DNA of 64,000 bases from Spirosoma oryzae (GCF_003002825.1 NZ_PVTE01000027.1:18057-82056); one strand, 5' to 3'. Positions 18,789-29,950 are shown, counted from the stretch's first letter. Program-made: numbers and translations. Notes: generated from the sequence alone by a model not told the origin.

Positions 18789-19304
18789 ATGCTTCTTATT
18801 CATTTTTGTTTACCCATTGTCCTGCTGATAATAATGGCCAACGCTAAACGAATTGTAATAAAAGCCATTCCTTACCAAAGCCAAGATCATCCGTATTATA
18901 CACCATTTACCTATATAGTTAGGATATTGCTGTTCATCGCATTTGTATTCTCAGTCAAAAGTTGTGGACAAACTTCTCTTGAAGAAGCTTTTAAAGACCC
19001 CCCAAATCAGGCTTTTAATAGTGAGATTTGGAAAAAGAATGAGCAGTCAGGTATAGTTAGACACACAATGCTTAAAAGTCTGAATGAAAACCATTCTTCT
19101 TTATTAGGGAAAAATCAAACGCAAGTCATTAAGATACTGGGTGATCCTGATACGAGTAGCTACTATCCAAATACAGATTCCACTTTATATTGGCATTGCG
19201 TTCACCCGACCATAATTATGGGCAGTAGTGAAAGTGTAATTGTTTATTTTAAAAAACGTAAATCTTACAAAATTCTTTTTAATTACTGGCCTTCACAATA
19301 TTGA
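18789..19304 (+). CDS. Small membrane/lipoprotein-like cassette protein of unknown function
   Basis: This 171-aa protein has two hydrophobic segments (about 2-15 and 47-61), the second ending in SVKSCGQTS, which resembles a lipobox. The C-terminal part SLLGKNQTQVIKILGDPDT ... YWHC recalls the SmpA/OmlA/BamE-type fold, in which a G-x-PD turn follows a helix; this is a weak resemblance. The start is uncertain: ATG at 18789 or 18834. The gene is strongly AT-rich relative to its neighbours. It is followed by half of an attC-like site (R'' box 19376-19382), so it looks like an integron-type cassette gene. Confidence 0.6.
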   Translation: MLLIHFCLPIVLLIIMANAKRIVIKAIPYQSQDHPYYTPFTYIVRILLFIAFVFSVKSCGQTSLEEAFKDPPNQAFNSEIWKKNEQSGIVRHTMLKSLNENHSSLLGKNQTQVIKILGDPDTSSYYPNTDSTLYWHCVHPTIIMGSSESVIVYFKKRKSYKILFNYWPSQY

Positions 19305-19375
19305 ATCTATCCGCATGAAATTAGAAACTATATGTCTTGGGCGACAGGGGGCTCGTCCCGAGGGAGAGCGGGGCA

Positions 19376-19382
19376 ACCCAAC
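19376..19382 (+). repeat. Left part (R'' box) of attC-like site 1, split by the IS
   Basis: ACCCAAC fits RYYYAAC. It is preceded by GACAGG- and CCGAG-containing sequence like that before the site at 23024. Its partner boxes are on the far side of the IS, at 21122-21195. Joining 19382 to 21119 rebuilds a site with the 3-nt/4-nt spacing seen at the other two. Confidence 0.55.
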
Positions 19383-19399
19383 CGCCACCGAGTTCGCGG

Positions 19400-19670
19400 G
19401 CGAACGAACCCAGAAGAACGCATGAGACCAGAAGGCTACCTTTTAGCTTATCTTTACTCGGCTGTCAGTAGCCCCTCGTGGGAAGATCGTTCTCATTTGT
19501 TGGTGTCAAACAACCCGTCCAACCGCCCGATTTGGCTATTCGTCATCAACGAGCTTGCTCGTTGGTGCCTTGAGAACCCAATTGGTAGAAAAGGTCCGCC
19601 TTTTACTCCGTACATCCTGCTCATTGTTCATCTAAAATAGCCCGCTGATAGCCTTTTTTGACTGCTTACC
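19400..19670 (+). ncRNA. Candidate IS110 bridge (seek) RNA region
   Basis: About 270 bp upstream of the transposase has no supportable ORF. In the IS110 group the guide RNA is transcribed from this position. Two 9-mers support it: CCAACCGCC at 19519-19527 equals 19378-19386 across the predicted left junction, and CGTACATCC at 19609-19617 equals 21111-21119 across the predicted right junction. No secondary structure was computed. Confidence 0.4.
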
Positions 19671-19743
19671 CATTTCTAACCATGAAAAAGCAGGACAACT
19701 ATCTGGCTATGCCCGTCGTCCACCAGCAGGTGGCGGGTATCGA

Positions 19744-19759
19744 CCGCACCGGCGGCCCG
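19744..19759 (+). repeat. 16-bp GC-rich micro-insert, copy 2
   Basis: CCGCACCGGCGGCCCG interrupts the conserved GID motif of the IS110 transposase. It is identical to the reverse complement of 20631-20646 and differs from copy 1 (714-729) at three positions. Confidence 0.7.
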
Positions 19760-20630
19760 GATTGGCTCTCAGTTTCATGTTGTTGCCGTGGGCGACGACC
19801 CCAAACAAGACGTCCAGCAGTTTGGCGTATCCACCAAAGAGCTATTTCGACTGGTCAAATGGCTAGCCGATCATCAAGTTCAGCATGTGGCGATGGAAGC
19901 AACGGGCGGTTATGAAAAGCCACTGGTCAATGTGCTTCAAGAAGCGGGGTTCGAGGTCTTAGTGACTGCCGGCGCCAATACCAAAAACTACCGCCGGTTT
20001 AAGTCTGACACCTCGGATGCCATCCATATCCGTACTCTGCACAGCTTGGGATTGCTACCGCCTATTTTCCTGCCCGATGAGTTCTCAACTCTGATTCGGC
20101 CGCTAGTACGTCTGCGCCGAACCCTGGTCGAGGATGCCGCCGACTACATCCGCCGTATCCAGAAGGCCTTACGTGCGGGTAATGTGCGGCTGGATGCGGT
20201 GCTGACCGACACCAATTCGGTATCAGGCTTGCGGGTGATTGCGGCCATTAGTCAGGGACAGGAAGACCCCGTTGACCTGGCTGCACTGGTCGATCGTGGT
20301 TGCAAAAAGAAACCAGCCGAAATCATCGAATTGCTTCGGGGCAATTGGAATGGAGCCATGCGCTTCGAGGTGAGGAGTAACTACCGACTCTACCTAAACC
20401 TACACGCCGAAATTACCGAGTTAGACAAGGAGTTAGATCGCCACTTTACCGATCATACCAACGGATTAGCGCAACCTACAGCCGTAAATGACCCAACGGT
20501 TGGCCGGGTGAAACTGCGTCAATCGCGCAACACCCCGCGTCTACCCATCGAGCAGTATGCTCACCAACTGCTGGGAGTGGATTTGAGCAATATTCCTGGT
20601 TTTGGCCGAGATGCGTTGCTGACGTTTATC

Positions 20631-20646
20631 CGGGCCGCCGGTGCGG
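20631..20646 (-). repeat. 16-bp GC-rich micro-insert, copy 3 (inverted)
   Basis: CGGGCCGCCGGTGCGG is the exact reverse complement of copy 2. It splits TFI-AEVGES in the Tnp_20 region and causes a +1 shift. Confidence 0.7.
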
Positions 20647-21087
20647 GCTGAGGTGGGGGAGTCAATCACCAAGTTTCATTCAGCCAAAGCCTTTGCCAAA
20701 TGGTTAGGCTTCACGCCCAACAACAAGGCATCCGGTGGTAAGGTGTTGTCCAAGAAGACCTTGAAAAACAAATCGACCTTGCCCAATACCTTTCGGATGG
20801 TGGCTAACTCGCTGGGCAACATGAAGAAATCCAACCCCATGACGGCCTTCTTTCAGAAGATTGCCTACAAAGCAGGTCGAATCAAAGCCATCACAGCAAC
20901 GGCGCGGAAGTTAGCAGTGGTGGTTTACAAGATGCTCACCACGGGTGAGGCCTATGAGCCAACGAAACTGGTGCGGGATGTAACTCAGGTAAAGCAGCAA
21001 CAAATTCGACAGATCAAGAAAAAGCTGGCCAAATTCGAGATCACGGGTCAGGATTTGGGGCTTCTGACTACTTTAGGGACGGCTTGA

Positions 21088-21467
21088 TAATGAGGGATTT
21101 ATAAAGCATGCGTACATCCGAATGAGGGTGTAAAGGTTCAAGTGCGTTTGTGTGTTAACTTGTTCCGCCACCATCAACCCTCATGGTCGTTGGGGGTTCG
21201 CCTAAAATGTGCTTGCGGGGCGGGTTCTGTGCGAGAGGTTGCAGGCCGCATAACTCATATAGGGGCTTGTAGCTTCCATTTTGGCATTTCGGTCGACAAG
21301 CCAAACTTGATCGACAGACAACATTTTTCATTCATTTTCGGGTGTAGGCCGACAAGCCAAACGCCCCAGAAGGGATAGTTTAACGAGTGGAGCGGTATAC
21401 CTTTCTTCACGACAACAGCGTTTGTCCAGAAAGTCATTCTTAAACTTCAAGCTTTACTCTAAAACTT
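21088..21467 (+). repeat. IS right end, rest of attC-like site 1, and leader repeats
   Basis: The gap holds the IS right end up to about 21118. Next come the spacer CGA and L box ATGAGGG (21122-21128), then L' CCCTCAT, spacer GGTC and the box GTTGGGG (21189-21195). L and L' pair over 7 of 7 bases. Downstream, two related units end in CGACAAGCCAAAC (21290-21306 and 21347-21362), similar to the CGGTCGACA elements upstream of the other cassettes. The next cassette gene starts at 21468. Confidence 0.55.
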
Positions 21468-22208
21468 ATGAAAGCATTGCTGTTTCACTTAGCTCTCTTT
21501 ATAAGTACCAACGTTTTCGCAGGTTCCTCTGTCGATACAACAATTGTAAACGAGATAATGAGGAGCACTTTGAGAAAATTGAACAACATAGATCACGTAA
21601 AATATGACTACTATATCGAATCAAACTATTTGTCTGAGAACTATCACAGAGACGTTAGTAAGAAAGTCTATATGGAGTTTGACAAGAAGGAACCATTACT
21701 AGGTTTAATTTTTACCGATACTGAGAATGATTATGCTTCCGTCTTCAATGGTAAAGAATATTTCTATATTAACAAAAAGAAAAATACTATTGAATTAATC
21801 AAAAACCCATCCAATAACACATTTCGTAGTCAAACTTCTTTCGTGAATTCTTATTACGCACTAAAGTATTTTTTACCTGTAATTTTATCTTCTAGTTCTA
21901 TAAGCAGATCGTCAGCTGACACCATAGTTAATGGCAAAAAGTTTAATTCTTTTCGTTTTACTCTAAATAATTACATGATGAGTAGATTTGGCAAGTTGGA
22001 AAAACTAACTATTGATAAGCAACTAACATACACCGTCATTGTAGATGATGATAATTTACCGCTTCAAGTAGTTCAAAGAGACAATTTGAATCCTAGAGAT
22101 TATACACTTGTAAAATTCACGAACATTTCTGTAAACGGGGTAAAGCCTGCTATGGAAGTGTGGAATTATGAGAATTATGCTAAAATTTACAACCCCGTTG
22201 TGAAATAA
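21468..22208 (+). CDS. Exported cassette protein of unknown function
   Basis: This 246-aa protein has a signal peptide (MKALLFHLALFISTNVFAG). The mature part is mixed alpha/beta with many Asn, Ser, Lys and Tyr: a helix IVNEIMRSTLRKLNNIDHVKYDYYIES, then beta strands such as KKVYMEFDKKEPLLGLIF and NGKEYFYINKKKNTIELI. The pattern resembles LolA-like or DUF1571-type outer-membrane-lipid domains, but I do not recognise a family. The gene is very AT-rich, far from the host average, and is followed by a complete attC-like site (22272-22357), so it reads as a mobile cassette. Confidence 0.75.
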   Translation: MKALLFHLALFISTNVFAGSSVDTTIVNEIMRSTLRKLNNIDHVKYDYYIESNYLSENYHRDVSKKVYMEFDKKEPLLGLIFTDTENDYASVFNGKEYFYINKKKNTIELIKNPSNNTFRSQTSFVNSYYALKYFLPVILSSSSISRSSADTIVNGKKFNSFRFTLNNYMMSRFGKLEKLTIDKQLTYTVIVDDDNLPLQVVQRDNLNPRDYTLVKFTNISVNGVKPAMEVWNYENYAKIYNPVVK

Positions 22209-22551
22209 ATGACTCGCTCCGTACAAGGACACCTACCGTTGACAAGAGACAGGCCGCAGAGGGAAAGGTCAGCCCAGCCGGCAGGGGGTGTTAAGGCAGG
22301 CAAGCCGTTCGCCCGTTTCAGCTTGTGGGCTGGGCCATCCCCCCTGGGTCGTTGGATGGAATGACGAAGTAGTGCGCGTTTGGCGGCTCCGGTCGACAGA
22401 CCGCACGTCCCACGACAGGGTTGTCTTTGCTCGTTACTCGGCTTCGGTCTACATGAGACTCATTCCGTTAGGATTGTAAAAAAAGCACGTTGGTCACGTA
22501 GCGTGTGCCAAAAGAAATGCTTAAGTAATTTTTGATTTTATTGGCTTCCAA
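22209..22551 (+). repeat. attC-like site 2 plus leader repeats
   Basis: The gap contains the attC-like site at 22272-22357. Next come two members of the ~85 bp repeat family (GTTTGGC at 22378-22384 followed by GGCTCCGGTCGACAGA, and GTTACTC at 22433-22439 followed by GGCTTCGGTCTACATGAGA). The last ~80 bp is AT-rich leader of the next gene. Confidence 0.6.
22272..22357 (+). repeat. attC-like site 2
   Basis: R'' GCCCAGC (22272-22278), 3-nt spacer CGG, L'' CAGGGGG; then, at the 3' end, L' CCCCCTG, 4-nt spacer GGTC, R' GTTGGAT (22351-22357, fits GTTRRRY). L'' and L' pair 7 of 7. Length 86 bp lies within the attC range (about 57-141 bp). It lies 3' of a + strand gene, same orientation. Confidence 0.6.
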
Positions 22552-22950
22552 ATGGCAGCAATTGACCAGTATAAACATCGAATTATACATACCATTGAAT
22601 GTCCAGCGGATGACGATTTCGTTTACTATTCGCCAACCCGAACGATTGCTATTTATGAATTACTGGAAGATATTCCATCCGACGAAAAAGATTTTGATGG
22701 TAAAACGGGAGACATTTTAGTGGGGGGTGGCAGTGGAGAAGCAATGGCTTTACGCATCTCAGTCCCAGAAGTCTTTGTCGACGTCGACGATGATGAGGCA
22801 AGGCCAGTTTTCAAACCATTTTGGAGTCCAACTTTTGCATACAAGATTGGAGTTGGTTTCCGAAAAATTGGCTGGAATCCTAACGAGTTGGATTTGGAAG
22901 CATGGTTGGTTGATTATGTAGTTCGAGAGGTTTCATTGCGGGGTAGTTGA
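22552..22950 (+). CDS. Small acidic cassette protein of unknown function
   Basis: This 132-aa protein is soluble and acidic with no signal peptide. It opens with MAAIDQYKHRIIHTIE and contains FVYYSPTRTIAIYELLEDIPSDE, a glycine-rich turn ILVGGGSGEAMALRI and a Trp-rich C-terminal part WNPNELDLEAWLVDYVV. No known motif is visible; the size and acidity would suit an immunity or antitoxin protein, but nothing here shows that. It is a single-gene cassette between attC-like sites 2 and 3. Confidence 0.7.
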   Translation: MAAIDQYKHRIIHTIECPADDDFVYYSPTRTIAIYELLEDIPSDEKDFDGKTGDILVGGGSGEAMALRISVPEVFVDVDDDEARPVFKPFWSPTFAYKIGVGFRKIGWNPNELDLEAWLVDYVVREVSLRGS

Positions 22951-23023
22951 AGAGTACAGAGTCTGTGCTCAACATAAGCAGCTGTCTCGCGGTAAGGGAC
23001 AGGCTGCAAGGCCGAGCCAAGCA

Positions 23024-23111
23024 GCCCAACGTGCAGGGGGTGTAAAGGTTGGAGGTGGTCTGTGTTCAGTTAGCTTGCGTCCTCATCCATCAGCACTCGC
23101 GGTCGTTGGGT
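23024..23111 (+). repeat. attC-like site 3
   Basis: R'' GCCCAAC (23024-23030) and R' GTTGGGT (23105-23111) both match the attC core consensus and are complementary in 6 of 7 positions. The R' box is again preceded by GGTC. The inner arms (GGGGGTG near 23036 with CACTCGC near 23095) pair partly. Length is 88 bp. No cassette gene in the same orientation follows, so this looks like the end of the array. Confidence 0.6.
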
Positions 23112-23145
23112 GCTCCGCATTTCTCTCCATAATGCCCTTTGACAT

Positions 23146-23391
23146 TCACCGTTTACCCTGCCGTTTTTCCAACTCCGTGAGTAGGTAATCCAAGCCGTTA
23201 ATGCGGATTTCGTACATAGTTTGCAGGAGTTGGCCGAGTTTGCCGGGTGGGAAGCCTTTCTGGGCAAACCATTCCAGATAAGCGACTGGTAATGTGCGAA
23301 TCAGTTGGCCTTTGTACTTGCCAAACGGCATAGGATAATGTAACAAATCCAGCAGAAGCTGCGGGTCGCCGTTGGGTGAGTCGGTGGTCAT
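23146..23391 (-). CDS. DUF3820 family protein
   Basis: This 81-aa protein carries the family signature MPFGKYKGQLIRTLPVAYLEWFAQKGFPPGKLGQLL (about 20-56) and the C-terminal tail NGLDYLLTEL. DUF3820 (putative quorum-sensing-regulated virulence factor) proteins are small, of unknown mechanism. The gene is antisense to the cassette genes, just outside the last attC-like site. Composition is intermediate. It could be a reversed cassette or ordinary chromosomal DNA. Confidence 0.85.
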   Translation of the reverse strand: MTTDSPNGDPQLLLDLLHYPMPFGKYKGQLIRTLPVAYLEWFAQKGFPPGKLGQLLQTMYEIRINGLDYLLTELEKRQGKR

Positions 23392-23765
23392 GGTTTGTGT
23401 TTGTACGAGTTGGCAAGTTACGACGTTGCGGCTGTTGAGTAATTGTATTGAGGGACAGCGTAATCAACTAGTTCATATAGCGGCTATCGATGGGGTCATT
23501 CGGTAGCCGCTTTTGTTTGTTGTAGCCCCGTCGATGCACCTTGTGCCCCTGTAGGCGTAAACTACCGTTTAATAAACCTACTGGCAGTCCTGTAGGTGTC
23601 TTTTTATTTTTAGGCCCAAGCCGGCTCACCTATGCCGCCGATCCGCTATAAAGGCTTGATCGCTTTTCTGCTTTATCCGTCATAGTCCTAATCACCACAC
23701 CTTGTCGGGCTTTACAGCGCCCGCCGTTTTTGTATACAGCCTTGTCAACTAACCCGGACATTTCT
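23392..23765. other. Intergenic region with a terminator-like hairpin
   Basis: AGCGGCTA (about 23481-23488) pairs with TAGCCGCT at about 23505-23512, followed by TTTGTTTG: a probable + strand terminator. An imperfect repeat containing CCTGTAGG occurs twice near 23550-23600. No gene was seen. Confidence 0.45.
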
Positions 23766-24881
23766 GTGCGCATCGATCAGTTAACCATTACCCGATTCGC
23801 AGCCGCTATCCTGCTGGTTCTTTTCCACACAGCCGCTACTGGCCTGAACACCGACTCCTTGGTAGGCCGCATTCTACTGGCAGGCAACAGCGCCGTCAGT
23901 TTCTTCTTCGTGCTCTCCGGTTTTATTCTAGTCGTGTCGAGCGGGCGCGGTGGACAGCTACCAACCCGTATCGCGAAGGGTCGGTTCTGGCGCAACCGCT
24001 TCGCCCGCATCTATCCGCTTTATCTGACCGCGCTTGTCCTGACACTGACAGCGGACGTACTCACGCATAGTGGGACGTTTCATCGCATTCATGCGGGTTC
24101 GGCAGTAAGTAGTGTACTACTGGTACAGGCCTGGCTACCACCCTACGCCATGGACCTGAATTATCCCGGCTGGTCGCTGTCAGTAGAGGTCTTTTTTTAC
24201 GCTTTGTTTCCATTACTCTTTGCCGGTATGGCTCGGCTGTCTACTCAACGGCTGATCGTGCTGACCGGTCTGGTATGGCTAGTCAGTCTGGCGATACACC
24301 GGCACATGGTACAACAGATCGATCTGGGTGCTACAACCGATTATCACGCGCTGACGATGTATTTGCCCGCCCTACACCTGAACACGTTTCTGGTCGGTAT
24401 GACCACGGGGGTCGTATTCATGCGGCATGGGTCGTGGCTGGTGCGGCATCGCAATTGGTTACTCCTGGCGTTGCTGATTCTCTCGGTAGCTGCGGGTTGG
24501 GTAATCTGGTCGCAACATCCAGTGCTGCGTTTCCGGCACAACGGAATGGCCGCTCCCTTATTCGCGATGCTGGTTCTGTGGTTGTCGTGTCAGTCGAACG
24601 GGCTAAGTCACGGGTTGCGTCATCCGGCGCTGATTTATCTGGGCGACATCAGCTACGGCGTGTATCTGTTACAGGTCCCGGTTAGCACACTAACTTTCTA
24701 CGCCAATTCCCGGTGGCTGCACCTGCCCACCGGATTGCATCTGCTGACGTATCTGTTTCTGCTCTGTCTGGTTGCCGCAGCCTCCTACCACTGGATCGAG
24801 CAACCCGCCCGTCGGTTTATCCGGCAGTGGACCCTTCCCCGCTTCAGCAACGCTGACGAGCAGGTTTCACAATCGGCGTAA
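23766..24881 (+). CDS. Acyltransferase 3 family integral membrane protein (OafA/YrhL type)
   Basis: This protein of about 371 aa has ten or so hydrophobic segments. The N-terminus LTITRFAAAILLVLFHTAATG contains the essential R-x(n)-FH pattern of membrane O-acyltransferases; SFFFVLSGFIL and FWRNRFARIYPLYL follow, both family hallmarks. It would O-acylate an extracellular or periplasmic polysaccharide or lipid. The start is uncertain: GTG 23766 or TTG 23730; no ATG fits. It is a single gene. Confidence 0.88.
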   Translation: MRIDQLTITRFAAAILLVLFHTAATGLNTDSLVGRILLAGNSAVSFFFVLSGFILVVSSGRGGQLPTRIAKGRFWRNRFARIYPLYLTALVLTLTADVLTHSGTFHRIHAGSAVSSVLLVQAWLPPYAMDLNYPGWSLSVEVFFYALFPLLFAGMARLSTQRLIVLTGLVWLVSLAIHRHMVQQIDLGATTDYHALTMYLPALHLNTFLVGMTTGVVFMRHGSWLVRHRNWLLLALLILSVAAGWVIWSQHPVLRFRHNGMAAPLFAMLVLWLSCQSNGLSHGLRHPALIYLGDISYGVYLLQVPVSTLTFYANSRWLHLPTGLHLLTYLFLLCLVAAASYHWIEQPARRFIRQWTLPRFSNADEQVSQSA

Positions 24882-25210
24882 TGTTGTTGTTTCGCTTCTG
24901 CTTTTCTTCGTTTTCGTTTCTGTTATCCCGAGCCTGCGAGGGATCTTCGCTGAGAGTAGACTACCAATCTCCGAAGTTCCCTCCTATCGTCGGGATGACA
25001 GCAACGTGGGGAAACACAGTTTCGCGTATCCGCCTGTCGGATTCGGTTTATTATGATATTTGTTGTTGAATCGATAGAATCGTTGCCACCTGTCGCTTTT
25101 CGCTGTTTTTCTAGCGGATTGAGCCAGCTGCGTATTTGGGTCGTCTGACTCAGCGCAGGTAGTCTATTCCTGATTCATCACCTTCTTCATTTTTTATCAA
25201 CAAACCGCTC
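24882..25210. repeat. Intergenic region with a diverged GTCATCCCGACGACAGG palindrome
   Basis: TTATCCCGAGCCTGCGAGGGATCTTC (split: about 24922 on) and CCTCCTATCGTCGGGATGAC (about 24980-25001) form an imperfect palindrome related to that at 15929-16011. The last ~150 bp presumably carries the promoter of the tricorn-like gene; no box is clear. Confidence 0.55.
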
Positions 25211-28525
<3,315 letters not shown>

Positions 28526-28537
28526 AACTGATTACCA

Positions 28538-28568
28538 GACCTAAAAGGTTTTAAAAACCTTTTAGGTC
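28538..28568. terminator. Bidirectional terminator between convergent genes
   Basis: Perfect 15-bp arms (28538-28552 and 28554-28568) have A/T-rich edges. The VOC gene's stop codon (28562-28564) lies within the right arm. Confidence 0.7.
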
Positions 28569-28990
28569 TCCCGTTCGCCGTAGCAATAGCAAAGTCCGTC
28601 TGGCGCTACGACAAAGAATACGTTCCAGCTAGTGGTGCCATGCTGCTGACGCTGAAATTCCGGGCGTTCGGTCCATCCGTTAGCAATCAGTTCGGCGAGG
28701 GCGTTCGCGACATTATCAACTTCGAAAACACAGCCGTCCTGCGCGGGGTCGCCACCGTTCTCAGCTAACCCGATCTGCACTGCGTCTCGAACGAGACAGG
28801 CCGACTTGTGGGGCGTTTCGCTCTGTGATACAAGCCGAAACCCCATTATTTCCACGTAAAACGGTAGGGCTGCGTCCAGGTCGTTGACGGGTAAATCCAT
28901 TACGCTCTGTTGATAGGGCCAGGCCTGCCTGATCGTTGCGTTGTGTGTGTCCATCGATTGCTGATTTGTCGGTTTTGATTCACTGGTCAT
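28562..28990 (-). CDS. VOC (glyoxalase/bleomycin-resistance fold) protein
   Basis: This 142-aa single-domain protein has VMDLPVNDLDAALPFYVEIMGFRLV near residue 30, VFEVDNVANALAELIANGW and the end VVAPDGLCYCYGE, all typical of the beta-alpha-beta-beta-beta vicinal-oxygen-chelate fold. The reaction is not predictable. The N-terminal 25 residues look non-conserved; an internal ATG at residue 13 (MDTHNATIRQ) is a possible true start. Convergent with the tricorn-like gene. Confidence 0.85.
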   Translation of the reverse strand: MTSESKPTNQQSMDTHNATIRQAWPYQQSVMDLPVNDLDAALPFYVEIMGFRLVSQSETPHKSACLVRDAVQIGLAENGGDPAQDGCVFEVDNVANALAELIANGWTERPEFQRQQHGTTSWNVFFVVAPDGLCYCYGERET

Positions 28991-29088
28991 CGATACAATC
29001 TTACAACTAGCTCAACGTAACCTTTTTACGTGGTACACACAGCTGAACAGTAAGCAGGCTAATTTTCGTAAACGAACTTACTACGTAA

Positions 29089-29137
29089 AACGAAAGCGGG
29101 CCGATTAGTCACTCAGACTAATCGGCCCGCTTTCGTT
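29089..29137. terminator. Strong hairpin downstream of argB
   Basis: Perfect 22-bp arms (29089-29110 and 29116-29137) with a 5-nt loop, T-rich on the minus-strand exit. It lies some 30 bp beyond the argB stop and is the likely end of the arg transcript. Confidence 0.8.
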
Positions 29138-29165
29138 TCTTTGCCCTTTTCCGGTTCCTGACACG

Positions 29166-29948
29166 CTATACCGTTAAGGTCGTTCCGGCTCCGTGCGCGA
29201 CGGCTGTTGCGAGTTCGTCGGCGTGGCAGATCACAACGCGGGACACGCCACTTCGCAACGCCTGAAACGCATTGTCAAGCTTGGGAATCATGCCTTTGTT
29301 GATAGTACCAGCCGCTTTATGCTCGTCATACACAGCCGGTGTCAGATCAGGCATGACGCTATTATCATCATCGGGGTTGCTCAGCACGCCCTTTTTCTCG
29401 AAGCAGTAGACAAGCGTCACTTCGTTGTGGCGCACCATATCGACGGCAATCGCCGACGCCATCGTATCCGCATTGGTATTGAGCAGATCGCCGGTTTCGC
29501 AGTAGGTCAGCGGAGCAAAAACGGGAGTCAGTTCCTCGCGCAGAAACGCCTGAATCCGGCCCGAATCGACTTCGTCGATATCACCAACCATCCCATAATC
29601 GACATCCTTGACCGGTCGTTTGTGAGCAAGTACGGTACCGGCATCGGCCCCTGTCAGGCCAATGGCGTTGACGTCGAGCGTTTGCAGTTTGGCGACGATC
29701 TGCTTGTTGACCAGTCCGCCATACACCATCGTCACGACGTTGAGCATCGACTGGTCGGTAATCCGCCGGCCGTTGACCATCGTGGTCTGAATACCCAGCT
29801 TTTCGGCCACCTGCGTCGCGATTTTACCACCGCCATGAATCAGGATTTTAGCCCCCGTCAGTCCGGCGAAAGCGGTCAGAAAACGAGTCAGCGCGGCCGG
29901 ATCGTCAATCACGTTCCCGCCAATCTTTACTACGGTGAGTTGTTCCAT
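29166..29948 (-). CDS. argB: Acetylglutamate kinase
   Basis: This 260-aa amino-acid kinase phosphorylates N-acetyl (or N-succinyl) glutamate in arginine synthesis. Seen: VVKIGGNVIDD at the N-terminus (catalytic Lys 8), the glycine loop LIHGGGKIATQV, the substrate-binding NGRRITDQSML, and the C-terminal ATP-site region AGTINKGMIPKLDNAFQAL. Length is normal for the arginine-insensitive, short N-terminus type. Last gene of the argD-argF'-argB cluster, separated from argF' by a 130-bp repeat region. Confidence 0.95.
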   Translation of the reverse strand: MEQLTVVKIGGNVIDDPAALTRFLTAFAGLTGAKILIHGGGKIATQVAEKLGIQTTMVNGRRITDQSMLNVVTMVYGGLVNKQIVAKLQTLDVNAIGLTGADAGTVLAHKRPVKDVDYGMVGDIDEVDSGRIQAFLREELTPVFAPLTYCETGDLLNTNADTMASAIAVDMVRHNEVTLVYCFEKKGVLSNPDDDNSVMPDLTPAVYDEHKAAGTINKGMIPKLDNAFQALRSGVSRVVICHADELATAVAHGAGTTLTV

Positions 29949-29950
29949 AT

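Larger units (their letters stand above)
19683..21087 (+). pseudogene. IS110-family DEDD transposase, two frameshifts
   Basis: Three frames (19683 on, to about 20630, then to 21087) join into one IS110 transposase of about 457 aa once two 16-base inserts are removed. The RuvC-like part has VAGID (first Asp), AMEATGGYEK (Glu) and KSDTSDAIHIRTL (two Asp). The C-terminal Tnp_20 part has DLSNIPGFG, FAKWLGFTPNNKASGGK with the candidate serine, and a basic tail. Breaks are at 19744-19759 and 20631-20646. In both, a copy of the same 16-mer, the second inverted, adds +1; without it GIDIGSQFHVVAVGDD and TFIAEVGES read through. Start at 19683 (MKKQDN) is preferred to the in-frame one at 19658. Confidence 0.88.
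19383..21118 (+). mobile_element. IS110-family insertion sequence inside attC-like site 1
   Basis: The ends are inferred from the split attC-like site: left flank ends ACCCAAC, right flank resumes CGAATGAGGG. That gives about 1.74 kb, with about 300 bp of non-coding left end, a DEDD/Tnp_20 transposase gene (broken) and about 30 bp of right end. There are no terminal inverted repeats, as is usual for IS110. Insertion into attC sites is documented for some IS110/IS1111 elements. Exact ends need comparison with other copies. Confidence 0.6.

Noticed and set aside
19332..19640. 102-codon frame upstream of the IS110 transposase
   Set aside because: It crosses the predicted left IS boundary and overlaps the candidate bridge-RNA region; composition and sequence give no sign of a protein.
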